Assembly (NCBI GenBank): GCA_037892935.1
Contig: JAYXKI010000009.1
Span: forward strand, 372,001 to 436,000
DNA: 64,000 bases
DNA from: Phlebopus portentosus
Lineage: Eukaryota; Basidiomycota; Agaricomycetes; Boletales; Boletinellaceae
Reading direction: 5' to 3'
Shown piece by piece: positions 46,600 through 59,597 of the stretch. The notes beneath the pieces are model-generated. The model was not told where the DNA came from and searched no databases. It saw only the letters and a program-made list of their open reading frames with translations. Position 1 is the stretch's first letter. Each line of letters begins with the position of its first letter. The position numbers were made by a program, and so were the translations under genes.

Positions 46600-47655
46600 C
46601 TTTCAGTTTCTTTGCATCACATGATTTGATTCTCTCACGTGTCACACTTTTTGCATAAAACCGTGACTTCGACGATTTCGTCTCTTTTTTCTCCTCGATT
46701 CTTCCCAAGAACAGAACTCGCCTGTGATGAGATTCGGTGGTGCAGGATGCTTCGAGCACAGACAGCGGTAGCGATACTGCTTGTCGTCGGTGACATCGCC
46801 CGTTCGGCACCGTCTTTATTTCCTTGTTACACTCATACGTGTAAAGGGACGGGCTTTTTACTTGTTCCTCTGAGGCGTGCACTCTCTCGTCTACGTAGTA
46901 CGTTTCATACTGCATACGTGGAGCGTTCTAGTTCTGTTAGTTGGGAAGAGTCGCCGGCTGGTCTGGTAGATGAAAGGGCAGGAATATTCTTCAACGACCT
47001 TTCCGTTCACCATAATGACTCTCCATTCACCAAAACATCTTCAGCTGGTACATAGTTATCGTGGAATTGCAAGTACGTTAATCGTAGAAGGTGTTCACAG
47101 CAGATTGGTTTGACACGACTGGTTTATTATGGGTCGAGGAGTGCCGGCTATTGTAATAGTCTTGTGGCGGCTCACTTTTGAAGTGCGTGCATAAGAATTT
47201 TATCCCATTTTTTGATAGATCTTTGTTACCTTCCAGAAACCATGCCAAATAGGCTCTTCTCCCTCAAGAATTATTTGATGTACGGAGAAGCTGTGTTTTG
47301 CTTTGACTTTTCCAAGAATCGATTTGTAGTTTGAATGTGAATATTTATTGACGTTCTTCTGGTGGTAATTCCCTCTTCCTGGCTGGAATACTTTCAGCCG
47401 GAGTTTTCTTTGGGTCCTGCGAGTATCGACTTCTTCGGTCCACAATTTCCAGCATCAACACATTCAACGTCGAGAGTAGACATCAAGGCAAGTAGATAAT
47501 GGTCATCAGATGACGGGGATGTCCTGTCCTCCTTGCATCTTTAATGTAGTACCGGCGTCTACCGATGTCTCAGCTTCCCGTCCGCCGAACCTTGGACGGC
47601 GTATATAAGTAGCTGATGGGCTGAGGGCATGAGACTGTCTTTTCTTCTGCTCACG
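46600..47655. other. Intergenic, no gene supported
   Basis: Region between BiP and the C2-NACHT-WD40 pseudogene. A plus frame whose first ATG is at 46746 would give about 102 residues with a hydrophobic N-terminus, but it has no family motif and overlaps the BiP upstream region. A minus frame at 47200-47445 is likewise unsupported. Confidence 0.45.
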
Positions 47656-50600
47656 ATGTCCTCTTACTACAGGCTCAAAGGTCCGGCCTTTCAAATACTC
47701 TGGTACCACAGGAGTGCTAACGGATACCCTATCTGTAGAAATTCGCCTTGAGAGAGCTCAAGTGGAAGCATCCTTTACATTTCAAGAATCCGAACCTTTA
47801 TGTTAAAGTGAAGCTCGGTGATGTTACTCGAAAGACACGGGAAACGAAGAGAAGCAGGTTTCCCGTCTGGAATGAGGAACTGGCATTGTCTGTATTCAAA
47901 TACTCATTGAACTGGACTTGCCTTACGCAGAATTTCTAGCCCTGCAGCAGGAGAGACTGCAAAGTTTGGAATTAAAGTTAAGCACGGCTCGACTGATGCA
48001 GGATCCTCGTATCGGCGTCGTTGTTGTGAAGCTTGCGAATTTGTTAGCAGACTCCGCAGAGGGTGAGGGTAATGTTAAATTCGCTACCTGACACTTCCTT
48101 CCGACACAACGCGACCCATCCCCTGGAGTTGCATCCCAAAGCGCGCAGAACTAGTTACGAGTCGTATTGTCCTGCGGGTTTTGTCCAAAAAGGCAACAGA
48201 GGCAGTTAATACAGGGATCAGAGGAGCTGCTCAGGACGTTCAACGACTCGAAATCGTTCAGTCGGTCAATGCATTCAATGCTAAGCAGTCAACGGACGAT
48301 GGAAAAGCTCAATTGGGAGACCAACGCGGACTTAACAACGCCGTCGGTGGAGTGTTACGAAGATTAGAGGGATTTAAGAAAGCCATGGATGCTATATCTG
48401 AAGTGAATTCTTGACCACCATTAAGAATATATCTCGTTACTGACACTGACACTGTCCAGATACACCCGTTCTTTAATGCCGCATGGAAGTAGACTTCTAC
48501 GTTGTACGATGTGGGTCAGTGTCTCCTGGTCCTTCGTCGTCCAGCACTGTGCCTATCCGCAATTGCCCCTCAGACCGTTCAGAATGTCTTCCAGGCCGGC
48601 GAGAAGGTCATCGAACTCGTATGAACTACGAGTGTAGCCTTAGAGTTTACGTGCGACGATGAAACTCTCCGGGTCAAAACCGCTGCATTGCAAAAGCCTA
48701 TAGACAGGTTTCTAAAGCAGACCATTGAGTGTTGTATTTCTGTCCATGAATACACGGGCCATGGTTTCTTCGGTAAGTTAATAGCAACGTTTCCCTGCTC
48801 TTCTAAATCAGCTCCTTCAGGTTGAATGCTTGAGGTTGAGTGCTCTCAAAAGATAGACAGGTTTCAAGAGAAGTTGAGTAAGCTCAAGAACGATATTGAT
48901 TCCGGGGTCACTGCCGTGGTCTCGGAGCGAACAGAGCAAGCTGTTAATAAATTTCGTTCGCGCTCCGAGACTCCTCCTTCACACCAAACATTTACTGACG
49001 CTGGGTGTCAGTGTTGCGTGACCGACTGGAGCCCGAAGCCTTTGATGGTCATGACCGTCCCCTCTGTATTCCCGAGACGCGTTTGGTAGTCAGGGAACAT
49101 ATTATTGACTGGGTGTTCTCTGGGACGACACAGAATGTCTTTCGGCTGTACGGTGTTGCTGGATCAGGCAAGAGCACGATCAGTGCAACGATCTCTCAGC
49201 ACTTCAGAGAAATGTCCCGTCTCGGCGCATTACTTTTGTTCGAGAGAGGAAAGACCCAGCCATCGTTGGTAATCAGAACAAGCTTGGCATTTTTGACTCT
49301 TCCGTTGGATCGAACGTTCTTTCTGCAATCGCCAATGATCAGGATATTGCTACGGCGCCTTCACAACACCAGTTTGAGAAGCTCTTAGGCCAGCCTCTTG
49401 CTGCTTCCGCGTCATCGACGTTGGGACCCATTGTTATCGTGCTTAACGCCCTCGACGAATGTGGGACATCAGAAACTCGACGTGGATTGATGGACCTCCT
49501 GAGAGCATTACTCAGACTATCTGACGTCACCTAAGCACTCAAGGGAGGACCATGGTTCATCGACATTCCCGATGCGAAGTGTATGGTCATTGACCGATGC
49601 TTTATTGTCATGAACGATTTGTTGCCCTTCAGTATTTTTAACCTGACAACCTCCTTCGTTCGCAATGACGATGTCCTGGGTCTTGCGGATCGTGTCAAGT
49701 CTCAAGTACCATCACACCTGGAATACGCGTGCCTCCATTGGGCTCGGCATCTTTTTGATGCTCCATATTCCTCCGATCTCTCTGAGAAGCTCTTAGGCTT
49801 CGCATATCATCGTCTTCTATTTTGGTTCGAGGTGCTCAGTCTGCCGCAAGTGTTTGGTCGTGCCGCCACTCGCGCATTTACTGCGATTTCATCTTGGGCT
49901 GAGGTAACACTCGCATCCTTTCTGCACGACGCCAGCCACTTTGCATCCGTGTTTGTCGTTCCGATTATGCAAAGCACCCCACACATTCATGTCTCCATTT
50001 TTCCTTTCTCGGGTGGCGATTCAGAATTTATAGCTCACTACTCGAAATGCATAAATTTCTATGGTACGAGTGGAGCGCAGAGGTGTCGAAGGACCTCTGT
50101 TGTGTTTGAAGGTGTCTGAGGGGCATGATGGGGAGGTGAACTCTGTCATCTTCTCGCCGAATGCAAGGCATGTCGGTTCAACTTCTGAAGACGGCACTCT
50201 CATGATTTGGGTCGTTGACAGTGGGGAAGTAGAGTGCGAGCCATTAGAAGGAAAGACTGCCCGTTTTTCATCTGACGGGAGCCTTATCGTGTCGGGTCCT
50301 TCGGACGGCTCAGTGAGAGTATGGGATGCTGGGAACGAGGAGTTGATCCTTGGTCCGTCGGAAGGACATATTGAACGCGTTAGTTCGGTCGCGTCGTCTC
50401 TCGACGGGACGAAGATCGCTTCGGGTTCACGGGACAAGACGATCATCGTACGGGACGCGGCGGATAGAAAAGTTATATTTAGGCTGACAGGACACACAGA
50501 CTGCGTTAATTCTGCTGCCTTTTCTCCTGATAGTATGCGACTTGCTTCAGGCTCCCTGGACAAAACTATTAGAGTCTGGGATGTAAATAATGGAGTCCCT

Positions 50601-51135
50601 GCTTCTGGGCCTTTCGAGGGTCACTCTGATGAGGTCAACTCTGTCGCATACTTTCCGGACGGCAAGCATGTCGTCTCCGGCTCCGCCGATAATACAATCA
50701 AAACCTGGGAGGTGGAAAGTGGAAATGTCATTTCTACTTTCAAAGGACACAGATATACGGTGACGTCAGTGGCGTGTTCACCTTGTGGGTCGTACATCGT
50801 CTCTGGTTCCTGGGACAACAACAATCATAGTCTGTGATGCCGAATCTGGAAAGATTGCTTCCGATCCTTTCGAGGGTCACACAAACTTCGTTGGATCTGT
50901 TGCAATTTCATCGGATGGAAAACATATCGCCTCGGGTTCCTGGGACGGAACCGTCAGAGTCTGGGATGCTAGTAGTACCATGACGGTTGGTTCTGACTCG
51001 TCTCCAAGGCATACAGGGTCCGTCGCTCCTGTTACGTTTTTTCACCAGATGGAAGTCGCATCGCGTCCGCCTCTGAGGACGACTCGATCATAGTCCGGGA
51101 CAGTCAGACCGGTTTCGTTGTGTATTTTCCAGCGC
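47656..51135 (+). pseudogene. C2-NACHT-WD40 protein, decayed
   Basis: Remains of a fungal NLR-like STAND protein. In order: a C2 domain (NPNLYVKVKLGDVTRK, SRFPVWNEEL; about 47750-47930), a helical region, and a NACHT domain with P-loop VAGSGKSTISATISQHF (about 49155-49210) and Walker B-like IVIVLNALDECG (about 49430-49460). A linker follows (DRCFIVMNDLLPF, EYACLHWARHLF), then at least seven WD40 repeats (for example [57 protein letters not shown]; about 50120-51100). It is broken by frameshifts after KTQPSLVIRT (about 49280), near 50815 within the sixth repeat and near 51040, and by stop codons in the linker near 48490. NLR-like proteins of this design are implicated in fungal non-self recognition; this copy should be non-functional. 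Confidence 0.8.
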
Positions 51136-52725
51136 ATTGCATTATTGTCGTTAAGTTGTTTGTAAACGACACATAGTGGAACGGAGAGCTGAGTTGCTTT
51201 GAATGTGTGAAGTCACGCGAAATCTATTCTTGTTTGTGGTGAGGATCAAGAAGGATGATCTCATACGGATAGACCATACTGATTCATAGGTTGTCGACAT
51301 GAGGTATACACTCACTAAGTGTATGTATAGCAATGGCTGTAAGCCAGTCAAGACTAAGTTTGTTCCAAGGAGTGTTGTTGACCTCAGAATCCACATGTCA
51401 TTGACATATCATTGATATATACTGATCCTCGTGCTTCTCCAAGTTACCTCACTTCACTATTCCGACCTCTTTCTTTCTGTTTTTCCGTCCCCGTAGGATG
51501 CTTTATCATTGGTGGAGTCTAGGATCTCAAGTGTACTAGACTTTCGTTTAATGGACCGGAGACTCAGAGTAAAGCGATATCAATTGGAAGAAAGTCTATG
51601 ATACGACGTTATATTATTCTTCGGTGGAATACAGTATTATGCTTTTCTTGAATTTGGAGATACGTTATGTCTACCGGCAATTTCTACCTTTCTCATCCTG
51701 GAACTACAAGTTATGGGCTTGCAGATTGTCAATATTAATCGTGTTGCAGCGAGATAATGAACGGACCATGCTTGCGGACTAAAATAGGCAAGCAAGCAGT
51801 GACGTAACTCTTTGAGGCTAGGTCATAATGTATGTCCGACTTCTCGTTGGATGCATTCATTTAGATTTTCCACTGCACCGTGGATTACTCCAGCTGGGGA
51901 GAAGTCAATGGTTTGAAATAGAATCGACCGCTAGCGGTCTAACCTCCTTGACATACAAGGAAGATATGAAAAGTACTCGAAATCCGAGGACGGAAGTGCA
52001 AAAAGAACAGAAGGAGACCGTCGGGATGATTGAGGATTAGAAAAGCGCTCGCTCATATTCGTAAAGTAAGAAATTTCCGAGCCAAAGCGAATCGCCCGTG
52101 GGGGTGGGGTATGAGAGCAGCCAAGGATGTCGGGAATATTCCGCAGAAGGATGCGCGTGACACGGGAAAAGTCGGCATGGACGGAGAAGATTCGACTGGA
52201 TGGACCCGGACAAGGAGAAGTAGAATTGGACAAGCAGAAGAGATGAGCCGGGAATCGGGAACGGGAACCGGACGGCCGACGGTCAGACGGATACAGCGGA
52301 CGGATACCATGACACATGTGCTTTGAACAGCGAATAGAATATTATCAATTTCGTGAAGCATTTGCAACAGCGGTGAGGAAGTGCGTAGATGGGAGAGGGA
52401 AGGGTGTGGAAAGAGAGAGGACGAAGGAGGATGTGAATAATATTTCATTAGTAAATGTAGAATACCGCGGGCGGATGGCGGGGAGAGTGAGAGAGAGAGA
52501 GAGGAAGGACGAAACAGGGGAGCTGTGATTGGACGGAGGTGTTGTGAGGTGTTTAGGCGGCCGAATCCGGCGAGCACGAGTCTGTCTCCGGTTAAATTTG
52601 GTCAGTTCCTCTGGTCTCTGGTCTCTCTTTCCTTCCTTCCTCCATCATCATCATCATCCACAGCGTCATCGCTTCATCTCCTCCTCACCGCCTTCCCTCT
52701 CCCTCTCTCCTCGTCGCCATCGACG
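51136..52725. other. Intergenic, aconitase promoter at the distal end
   Basis: About 1.6 kb with no supported gene. Bases from about 52600 to the aconitase ATG are strongly CT-rich with CATCAT repeats, as is common in highly expressed fungal genes. The open frames across 51931-52577 are compositional. Confidence 0.55.
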
Positions 52726-55544
52726 ATGTTCAACCTCGCTTCAAGGACCGCAACAGCGGTCAAATCCGCAAAGCGTCTCGCTGCGGGCTTGGCTACAGCT
52801 GCTCCACGCATCGGTGACACAAAAGTACCAATGAGCAGGCTCGAGTCCAACAACTTCATAAATTATCAGAGGATTGAGGACAACCTCGCCATCGTTCGCT
52901 CAAGGTGCGAAATCGTTGACGAACTTGTATGAATGCGATTAGGTCTGACTACCGATAGGTTAAACCGACCTCTGACGCTGTCGGAGAAGATCGTCTATGG
53001 GCATCTGGACGATCCCCATGGCCAGGACATTGAGAGAGGCAAGTCCTACCTCAAGTTGAGACCAGACGTAAGCTGCTTTCTATCGTATACTGAAACGAAA
53101 ATATGTTGAACTTCGTCCTTAATTAGCGCGTAGCCTGCCAGGATGCGACAGCGCAGGTTAGTCTAAATTTTACCTTAGCAAACGATGATGTATGCTAATA
53201 TAGTTCACAGATGGCTATTCTTCAATTCATGTCGTCAGGCATGGACACCGTAGCTGTTCCGACCACCGTACACTGTGACCATTTGATAGAGGCGCAAGTC
53301 GGTGGCGAGGCGGATCTTAAGCGCGCTATCGACATCAACAAGGAGGTCTACGATTTCTTGGCTACTGCGACGGCAAAGGTTGGCCTTAGAGGCTTTCTGA
53401 GCTATTTAGCATTTGTTGACTATCTTTGTTCAGTATGGCATGGGTTTCTGGCGTCCAGGCTCTGGTATCATTCACCAGATCATCCTTGAAAACTATGCAT
53501 TCCCTGGTGGACTCATGATTGGAACGGATTCGCACACCCCGAACGCTGGCGGTCTGGGAATGGTTGCGTGCGGCGTCGGCGGTGCTGATGCAGTTGACGT
53601 GATGGCCAACCTCCCGTGGGAACTTAAATGTCCGAAGGCTATCGGGGTTAAACTCACGGGTCAGATTGGCGGTTGGACAACACCTAAGGGTAGGTTTTTA
53701 TCACATTCCTGTTGTTCCTCATACTCCCGGTATCTGATGCAAAATAATTTTCGTAGATGTCATCCTTAAGGTAGCTGGCATTCTTACGGTCAAGGGTGGT
53801 ACTGGCGCTATCGTTGAATATCATGGTCCTGGCGTTGAGTCCCTTTCTTGCACGGGTATGGCAACGATTTGCAATATGGGTGCGGAAATTGGCGCTACGA
53901 CTTCATTGTTTCCGTTCAACAGGCGTATGGTTGATTACCTGGATGCCACGAAACGCGGAGATATTGCGGAGTATGCCAAGTCATTCGAGCACAACCTCCA
54001 GGCCGATAAGGATGCGGAATATGACCAGCTCATCGAGATCGATCTTTCTGAGCTCGAGCCCCACCTAAACGGCCCATTCACGCCTGATCTTGCGACGCCG
54101 ATTTCTAAATTTGCGGAGGAAGTCAAGAAGAACGATTGGCCTCAGGAACTTAAGGTCGGACTTATCGGCTCTTGCACGAACTCGTCATATGAGGACATGA
54201 CGCGCTCGGCGGCAATTGCAAAAGAGGCTATTGATCATGGTGTGACGGCGAGGAGCCAGTTCACGATCACGCCAGGTTCGGAACAGGTTCGCGCGACCAT
54301 CGAGCGCGATGGTTTGATTGAGACCTTCGAGCAGGCTGGTGGTCTCGTGCTTGCAAATGCTTGTGGTCCATGCATCGGTCAATGGGATCGTAGGGACGTC
54401 CCGAAGGGTGTCAAGAACTCAAGTAAGTATCATTACTGACATTTGTGGGCTTTTAATATTTACCAGTTTACAGTCGTCACCTCGTACAACCGTAACTTCA
54501 CCGGTCGTAACGACGCGAATCCGGCAACTCACGCATTCGTCGCATCTCCGGATATCGTCACTGCTCTCGTCTTCGCCGGCGATTTGACCTTCAACCCTCT
54601 CACGGACACCCTTACCGGTGCGGACGGCAAGCCGTTTAAGTTTTCGGATCCATCTGGATTTGAACTTCCGCCACGTGGTTACGACCCAGGCCAGGACACC
54701 TTCCAGCCCCCACCTGAGGACCGGGCCAGCGTATTGGTTGCGATTGACCCGAAGAGTGACCGTCTGCAGAAGTTGGAACCGTTTGAGCCTTGGAATGGCA
54801 AGACTCCGACTGACCTCCCAGTTTTGATCAAGGTTAAGGGCAAGTGCAGTGAGTATCTCTCTAAGATCCGTTCTATTGTAAAAGATGTTGAGATGATTTT
54901 TTTCCCCAGCAACCGACCATATCTCCGCGGGTGGGCCATGGCTCAAATACCGGGGACACCTCCAAAACATCTCTCAAAACTGCCTGATTGGTGCTATTAA
55001 CTCCGAGAACGGTGAGGCGAACAAGGTGAAGAACCATTTGACGGGTGGGTACGACGGTGTTCCGCAGACCGCAGCGTACTACCGCGACCGGGGAATTAAG
55101 TGGGTCGTCATCGGAGACCACAATTACGGCGAAGGTTCCTCGCGCGAACACGCCGCCCTCGAGCCTCGGTACCTCGGCGGTCTCGCTATCATCGTGAAGT
55201 CCTTCGCACGTATCCACGAGACGAACCTGAAGAAACAAGGTATGCTCGCGCTGACGTTCGCGAATCCGGACGACTACGATAAAGTGAAGCCATCCGATCG
55301 GGTGACGATCAAGGGGTTGGAGAGTTTTGCGCCGGGCAAGAACTTGATTATGGAGCTGAAGCACTCGGATGGACGGGCTGAGGAGGTTGAGCTTGCGCAT
55401 TCGTTCAATGAGGGCCAGATCGAGTGGTTCAAGGCTGGGTCGGCGTTGAACTTGGTACGTTGTCTTTGTTCTCCTTTCGGTTCGGTCGAATGATATTTAC
55501 TGAATATCGCCTTGCAGATGGCGAAGCATGCAAAGAGCAACTGA
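52726..55544 (+). CDS. ACO1: Aconitate hydratase, mitochondrial
   Basis: Interconverts citrate and isocitrate in the TCA cycle with a 4Fe-4S cluster; it acts in the mitochondrial matrix. The N-terminus [17 protein letters not shown] is a basic presequence. Family blocks in order are [98 protein letters not shown] (first cluster Cys), [11 protein letters not shown] (two cluster Cys), [63 protein letters not shown] and [13 protein letters not shown], ending MAKHAKSN. About nine short introns join in phase, and the last exon is a short one before the TGA at 55542-55544. All catalytic and cluster residues seen are intact. Confidence 0.97.
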
Positions 55545-56080
55545 ACCAAAAGTGCTCACAACCTAAACTAGAGTCTCACTCGCTTCATATCTCTTCGTCC
55601 TTCTCTTTCTGACTTCAATCTTCAAGTTCGAGTCTTCACGAAAACAAGGCATTCCAGTTTTTCCTTCCACTTACTAGTTAGTCTTTGTCCCACTGTCCGT
55701 TCTATCCACGCTTTCCTCCATCTATCTCTCTATCCTCTTCACGTGTCATATGCATTAATGTACTACCTAGAACCAATGGGAATATAATTTTCTGTTTGTT
55801 CTCTCTTTCTCTTTAGTGTTGGTTGCGTAAGGAGCGTTTCCTCCAATCATCCTGAGACCTTTTTTTTCGCTACACATTGGTATCTTCTGAGGGATCATTG
55901 CACATCATTTTGTCCTTTAAAACTTCTCTCACATAAGTTCTCGTGCTCCGTCTTTTCACTGAGGTTTCGCAAGGTGAGCATTGACGGTTATGTAATTCTG
56001 ACATTCCCTCCAATTTTGGTGTGTGGGATTATTACTTTAGAGCGGAGATTCAATTGGACCTCTATTTCTGTCACTCCAAC
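55545..56080. other. Aconitase 3' flank
   Basis: T- and CT-rich downstream region up to the left end of the Harbinger element. No gene was seen. Confidence 0.6.
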
Positions 56081-56361
56081 TAATAGCCCTTCTCAATTAG
56101 AGAGGCAGTGGGCGATGGACAATCGGCATGAGTGTTTTCCCACAGTGTACCGTTGCGCTGGGGCGTGCCAAGTATCCACCAAGAATGCTAATAATTCCCA
56201 TATATATCGATTTTACTGACCATCGCAAACTATCGGTCTTGAGTGATGGTTCATGATCGGAGTTTGAAAAATAAAGATTTGCTTTTGTTCATGTCAGCAT
56301 CGGTCCCTTGCGTGATAAGCTTTCGCGGTCTCGTGACTGCATATTGTAAGAATTCACAAAA

Positions 56362-57836
56362 ATGCAAGCTTCTCGTCGCACTGTCACAATGCCGCAGTCA
56401 ATGCAAACTGGCCTGGTTACGGCTGCAACATACCTTACTTATCTTTCTGTTATACTTCTGCTTGCTTCTGAGATGGACTGGGATGGAATCACTGAAATTA
56501 TTGCTGTTTATGAAGCGTACCGACTCCTTTTCGAATGCCAAACTCTTTTGCGGGGACCTTATGACGCCTCTCATTCTGGGGATTTTCTTGAGAACCTGCT
56601 TTATAGGAGCTCGGATCGTCGTTTCAAGGCTTACTTTAGGTGAGTACATGCATGTGAATCATATGTATGCCATCACATTCACATTTTGTCTTAGGGTCGA
56701 CCGAACTTCCTTTGCACACTTGAATGACCTCATAAAAAATCATGATGTATTTCTATCGACGGGGAACTGACCTCAGAAGCCCCCCTGGTACCAGCTTGCC
56801 ATCTTTTTAATGCAATATGGGGTCAGTCACACCGAAAAGGCTGCAGAGGAAGCATCAGTCGCAGAGGGCACCGTGTACTTGTACTGCACACGCGTAGTAC
56901 GCGCGTTTCGACACATTCGCCCGCAATTCCTTTCCTGGCCAGACAGTGCTTGTCATGCGGTCTTGAAGGGTAGGATGGCAGAGGATGGATTTCCGGGTTG
57001 CATAGGGATAGTAGACGGCACTCTCATCAGGCTTGCCGTCAAGCCAGTAAAGGATGGTGAGCTATATTTTTGCAGGAAAAAATTCTATGCAGTAAGTTCT
57101 TTCAGAATCTCTTATTCTACACACAAAAACATTCTTTTTGCTCATCCTTTCAGATCATTCTCCAGGCTGTCTGTGATGACACCCTTCGCTTTCTCGAGTT
57201 CGATCTGGGCTGGCCGGAAAATGTTCAAGACAGTACTGTATTTCGTGAATCTGGGATCTGGAAGCAGAAAGGCGAACACTTCCAGCACAACGAGTTTTTG
57301 CTGGCTGACAAAGGTGAGTTATATATTATTGATCCTTTCCACTGGAGGTGCCGCAAACGAGTTTGCATTCAATAAAGTGGAGTATAGATTCTCATTTGCT
57401 TTGCTTTTAAGAGTATCCTCTGACCAAGTTTACTATTCGACCATTCACTGATTCCGACCTCACGAATGACGAAGATGAGTCGCGCCGTCGCCGAGACTTC
57501 AACTTTAAACTTTTGCATTTACGGATTTGCATCAAGCATTCCTTCGGAATGCTCAAAGGTCGGTTCCCGGCATTGCGATGCATGCCGGGAACCGACCTTA
57601 ATGTTATATTCATGGTAATTGAAGTACTAATAGTTGTTCATAATATTTTGATAGATTTGGGAGACGATCCCACTCTCATCGAAGATTATGATGGAGTTGA
57701 CGAACTTGCTCGGTTGCAAGACGAAACTGAGGATGGGAACAGACGGGCACAAGAGATCAACAATTTTGGGGAAGTTGATTTATATCACACTGGTTTGTAC
57801 CATCGAAAGGCACTCCTGAACCTCATGGATGAATGA
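56362..57836 (+). pseudogene. Harbinger transposase (DDE_Tnp_4), inactivated
   Basis: Four-exon transposase with the family blocks LLYRSSDRRFKAYFR, WYQLAIFLMQYG, GFPGCIGIVDGTLIRL (first catalytic Asp), GWPENVQDSTVF (second Asp), EYPLTKFTIRPF and HSFGMLKGRFPALR. Introns follow AYFR, KKFYA and LLADK and are in phase. Two lesions: a TGA stop at 56768-56770 (probably from CGA, in STGN*PQKPPW), and AAG at 57534-57536 giving IKHSFG where the family has the catalytic Glu (IEHAFG). Both are explained by C-to-T change on one strand. The protein should not be able to catalyse transposition. Confidence 0.82.
57556..57599. repeat. Perfect 18-bp-stem hairpin in the transposase exon
   Basis: AAGGTCGGTTCCCGGCAT at 57556-57573, an 8-nt loop, and its exact complement at 57582-57599. 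It encodes GRFPALRCMPGTDL. Confidence 0.95.
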
Positions 57837-58120
57837 ACATAATATGACAAACATTTTCAAGTGCTGTGAAAACTATGGAAAAGTGTAAACATGTACAGTG
57901 AAGAGCATACACAAGATTCGAAAAAATCACATATCATTTGGAACAGACTACATGTGAGCATACATTTCTGTCCTAAGTTGAATTAGACGTGCATATGCTG
58001 AAAATTAAGTGAGTTTCCGATATTACTTGTACCAAGTTGAGTCGGATAATCTGTATTATCTTTGTTAGAATGGTCAGGAGGCCGAGGAAAAAGGCATGAA
58101 CTCACACGAAGAAAAAGATA

Positions 58121-59451
58121 TCACAAATTTTGTTCCTGACGAATCTCCTCTGCGAGTTTACGTGCCAAATCATTCTCCAAGGGATCAGTCGAGTCCCTGA
58201 GTTGACGGTAACATTCGATTTTTAAAAAACGAAGGTCCTCGAGCTCGCAGTTTTTGCGCAATTTGGCCACTTCACTCTCAAGGCGAATTCGTTTCTCTTT
58301 GATTTCATCTCGTTTTTTCTGACTGGCAAGATGATCACTCTCAAGACGGGCTAATTCCACTTGACGGTCCTGAACTGAGCGTAGTGTCTCGATGAGCACT
58401 GCACTCACATCTGCAGCAGGCATGTCCATTTTTTTGCGTTTTTTACTCTCTACTTTCTTCATATCATCATCAACATCTCCGGGCTTGCAATGCGAGCTAA
58501 ATTTTATTGTCCTGTCAATATCTGCACAACCCTCTGCGCTGTTCAAGGTGAGTAATATTCAACATGTAAAGAAATAGAGTACTTACACACTAAGAATCTT
58601 AGCATATAGAGGGCTTTCCGAGAAAGCCCTCATGGTCTTGCTTGAAAAGCAAAGACCCTCAGCCTTCTTTCCAGCTCCTTTGGTCGCTCTGTCTTTCTGG
58701 ATCTGTTTCCCATCTTCTTCAACACGGGCTGTCTTGTCGGTAAGTTCTTCAACATCATCGCCATCAAATGTATTGAAGTCAGCTACAGCTTTATTGGCTT
58801 CAAGTAATTGCTCATCACCGTCCCCCCCTCCAGTATGATTCAAAAAACCTGGGGCACAGAAATGTGAGCCAGTTGTCGAACCAACGATACCGGTGTGTTG
58901 GTCAATTGGTTCAAGGAATTGACCGATTACCAGTGGGATGGACTGAAGGAAAACTCACGTCTAGTTGCCTTGTACAAGCGAAACAATGCTTGCCACTTGT
59001 TCACGCACTGTTTCGGTGTGAGTTCATTGTTAAATAGTGATTGGGATGCCTGGAATCATAAGTATGTCATTTAAGTTGTCAATTCATAGCGAAAAAAATT
59101 GTGCACCTCTACACACAGCTTTTTTATAGAAGTCGTAACTTTCTCCCAACACTCCGGGGCTGTTATGAAGTCAACGAGCTTCATAGTCAAATCGGCACTC
59201 CATTTTGCTATGGGTTTTGGAGGTATAACAATCTCTGCTTCCTTCTTTATTTTAGCATCCAATGCTTCTATCTCTGTGTCTGAGAGTCCGGAGGTGCGTG
59301 CGTTTCGTCCAGACCGTGCTCCTTTGCCAGTCTTCTTTGTGCCTTGCTTCTCTTGATTGACTTTTAGCTTTGCATTTTGACTTTTGCCTTGCACGTTCTG
59401 GGTTTTCTGGACCTGTGGTAACTGGATGGGGATGGAATGAACTGGAAACAT
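58121..59451 (-). CDS. Harbinger accessory protein, Myb/SANT-like DNA-binding
   Basis: Second gene of the Harbinger element, convergent to the transposase. In this superfamily it supplies DNA binding and nuclear import for the transposase. A basic N-terminus ([18 protein letters not shown]) is followed by the Myb/SANT-like domain: [31 protein letters not shown], then across an intron [20 protein letters not shown] and [11 protein letters not shown] linker ([29 protein letters not shown]) leads to a C-terminal charged coiled coil ([31 protein letters not shown]) and an end at EEIRQEQNL. Splice junctions near KLCVEV, ATR and KILS can be joined in phase, with no stop inside exons. It may still be expressed, unlike the partner transposase. 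Confidence 0.7.
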
Positions 59452-59597
59452 CGGCTAGGGTGTATGCATCAATGAATATCCCTTTTGTGGATAATTTGAT
59501 ACATTTTCATGCATCATTAGTTCTGGGGTGTGGGGGGATGGGCTGGGTGTATGTGTCGGCCAATAACCGGGGGTGAAAGGACTTTGGAGATGTGCCG

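Noticed and set aside
46639..47055. 138-codon plus-strand frame near the BiP promoter
   Set aside because: The first ATG is at 46746, there is no known motif, and it overlaps the BiP upstream region; a hydrophobic N-terminus alone is weak evidence.
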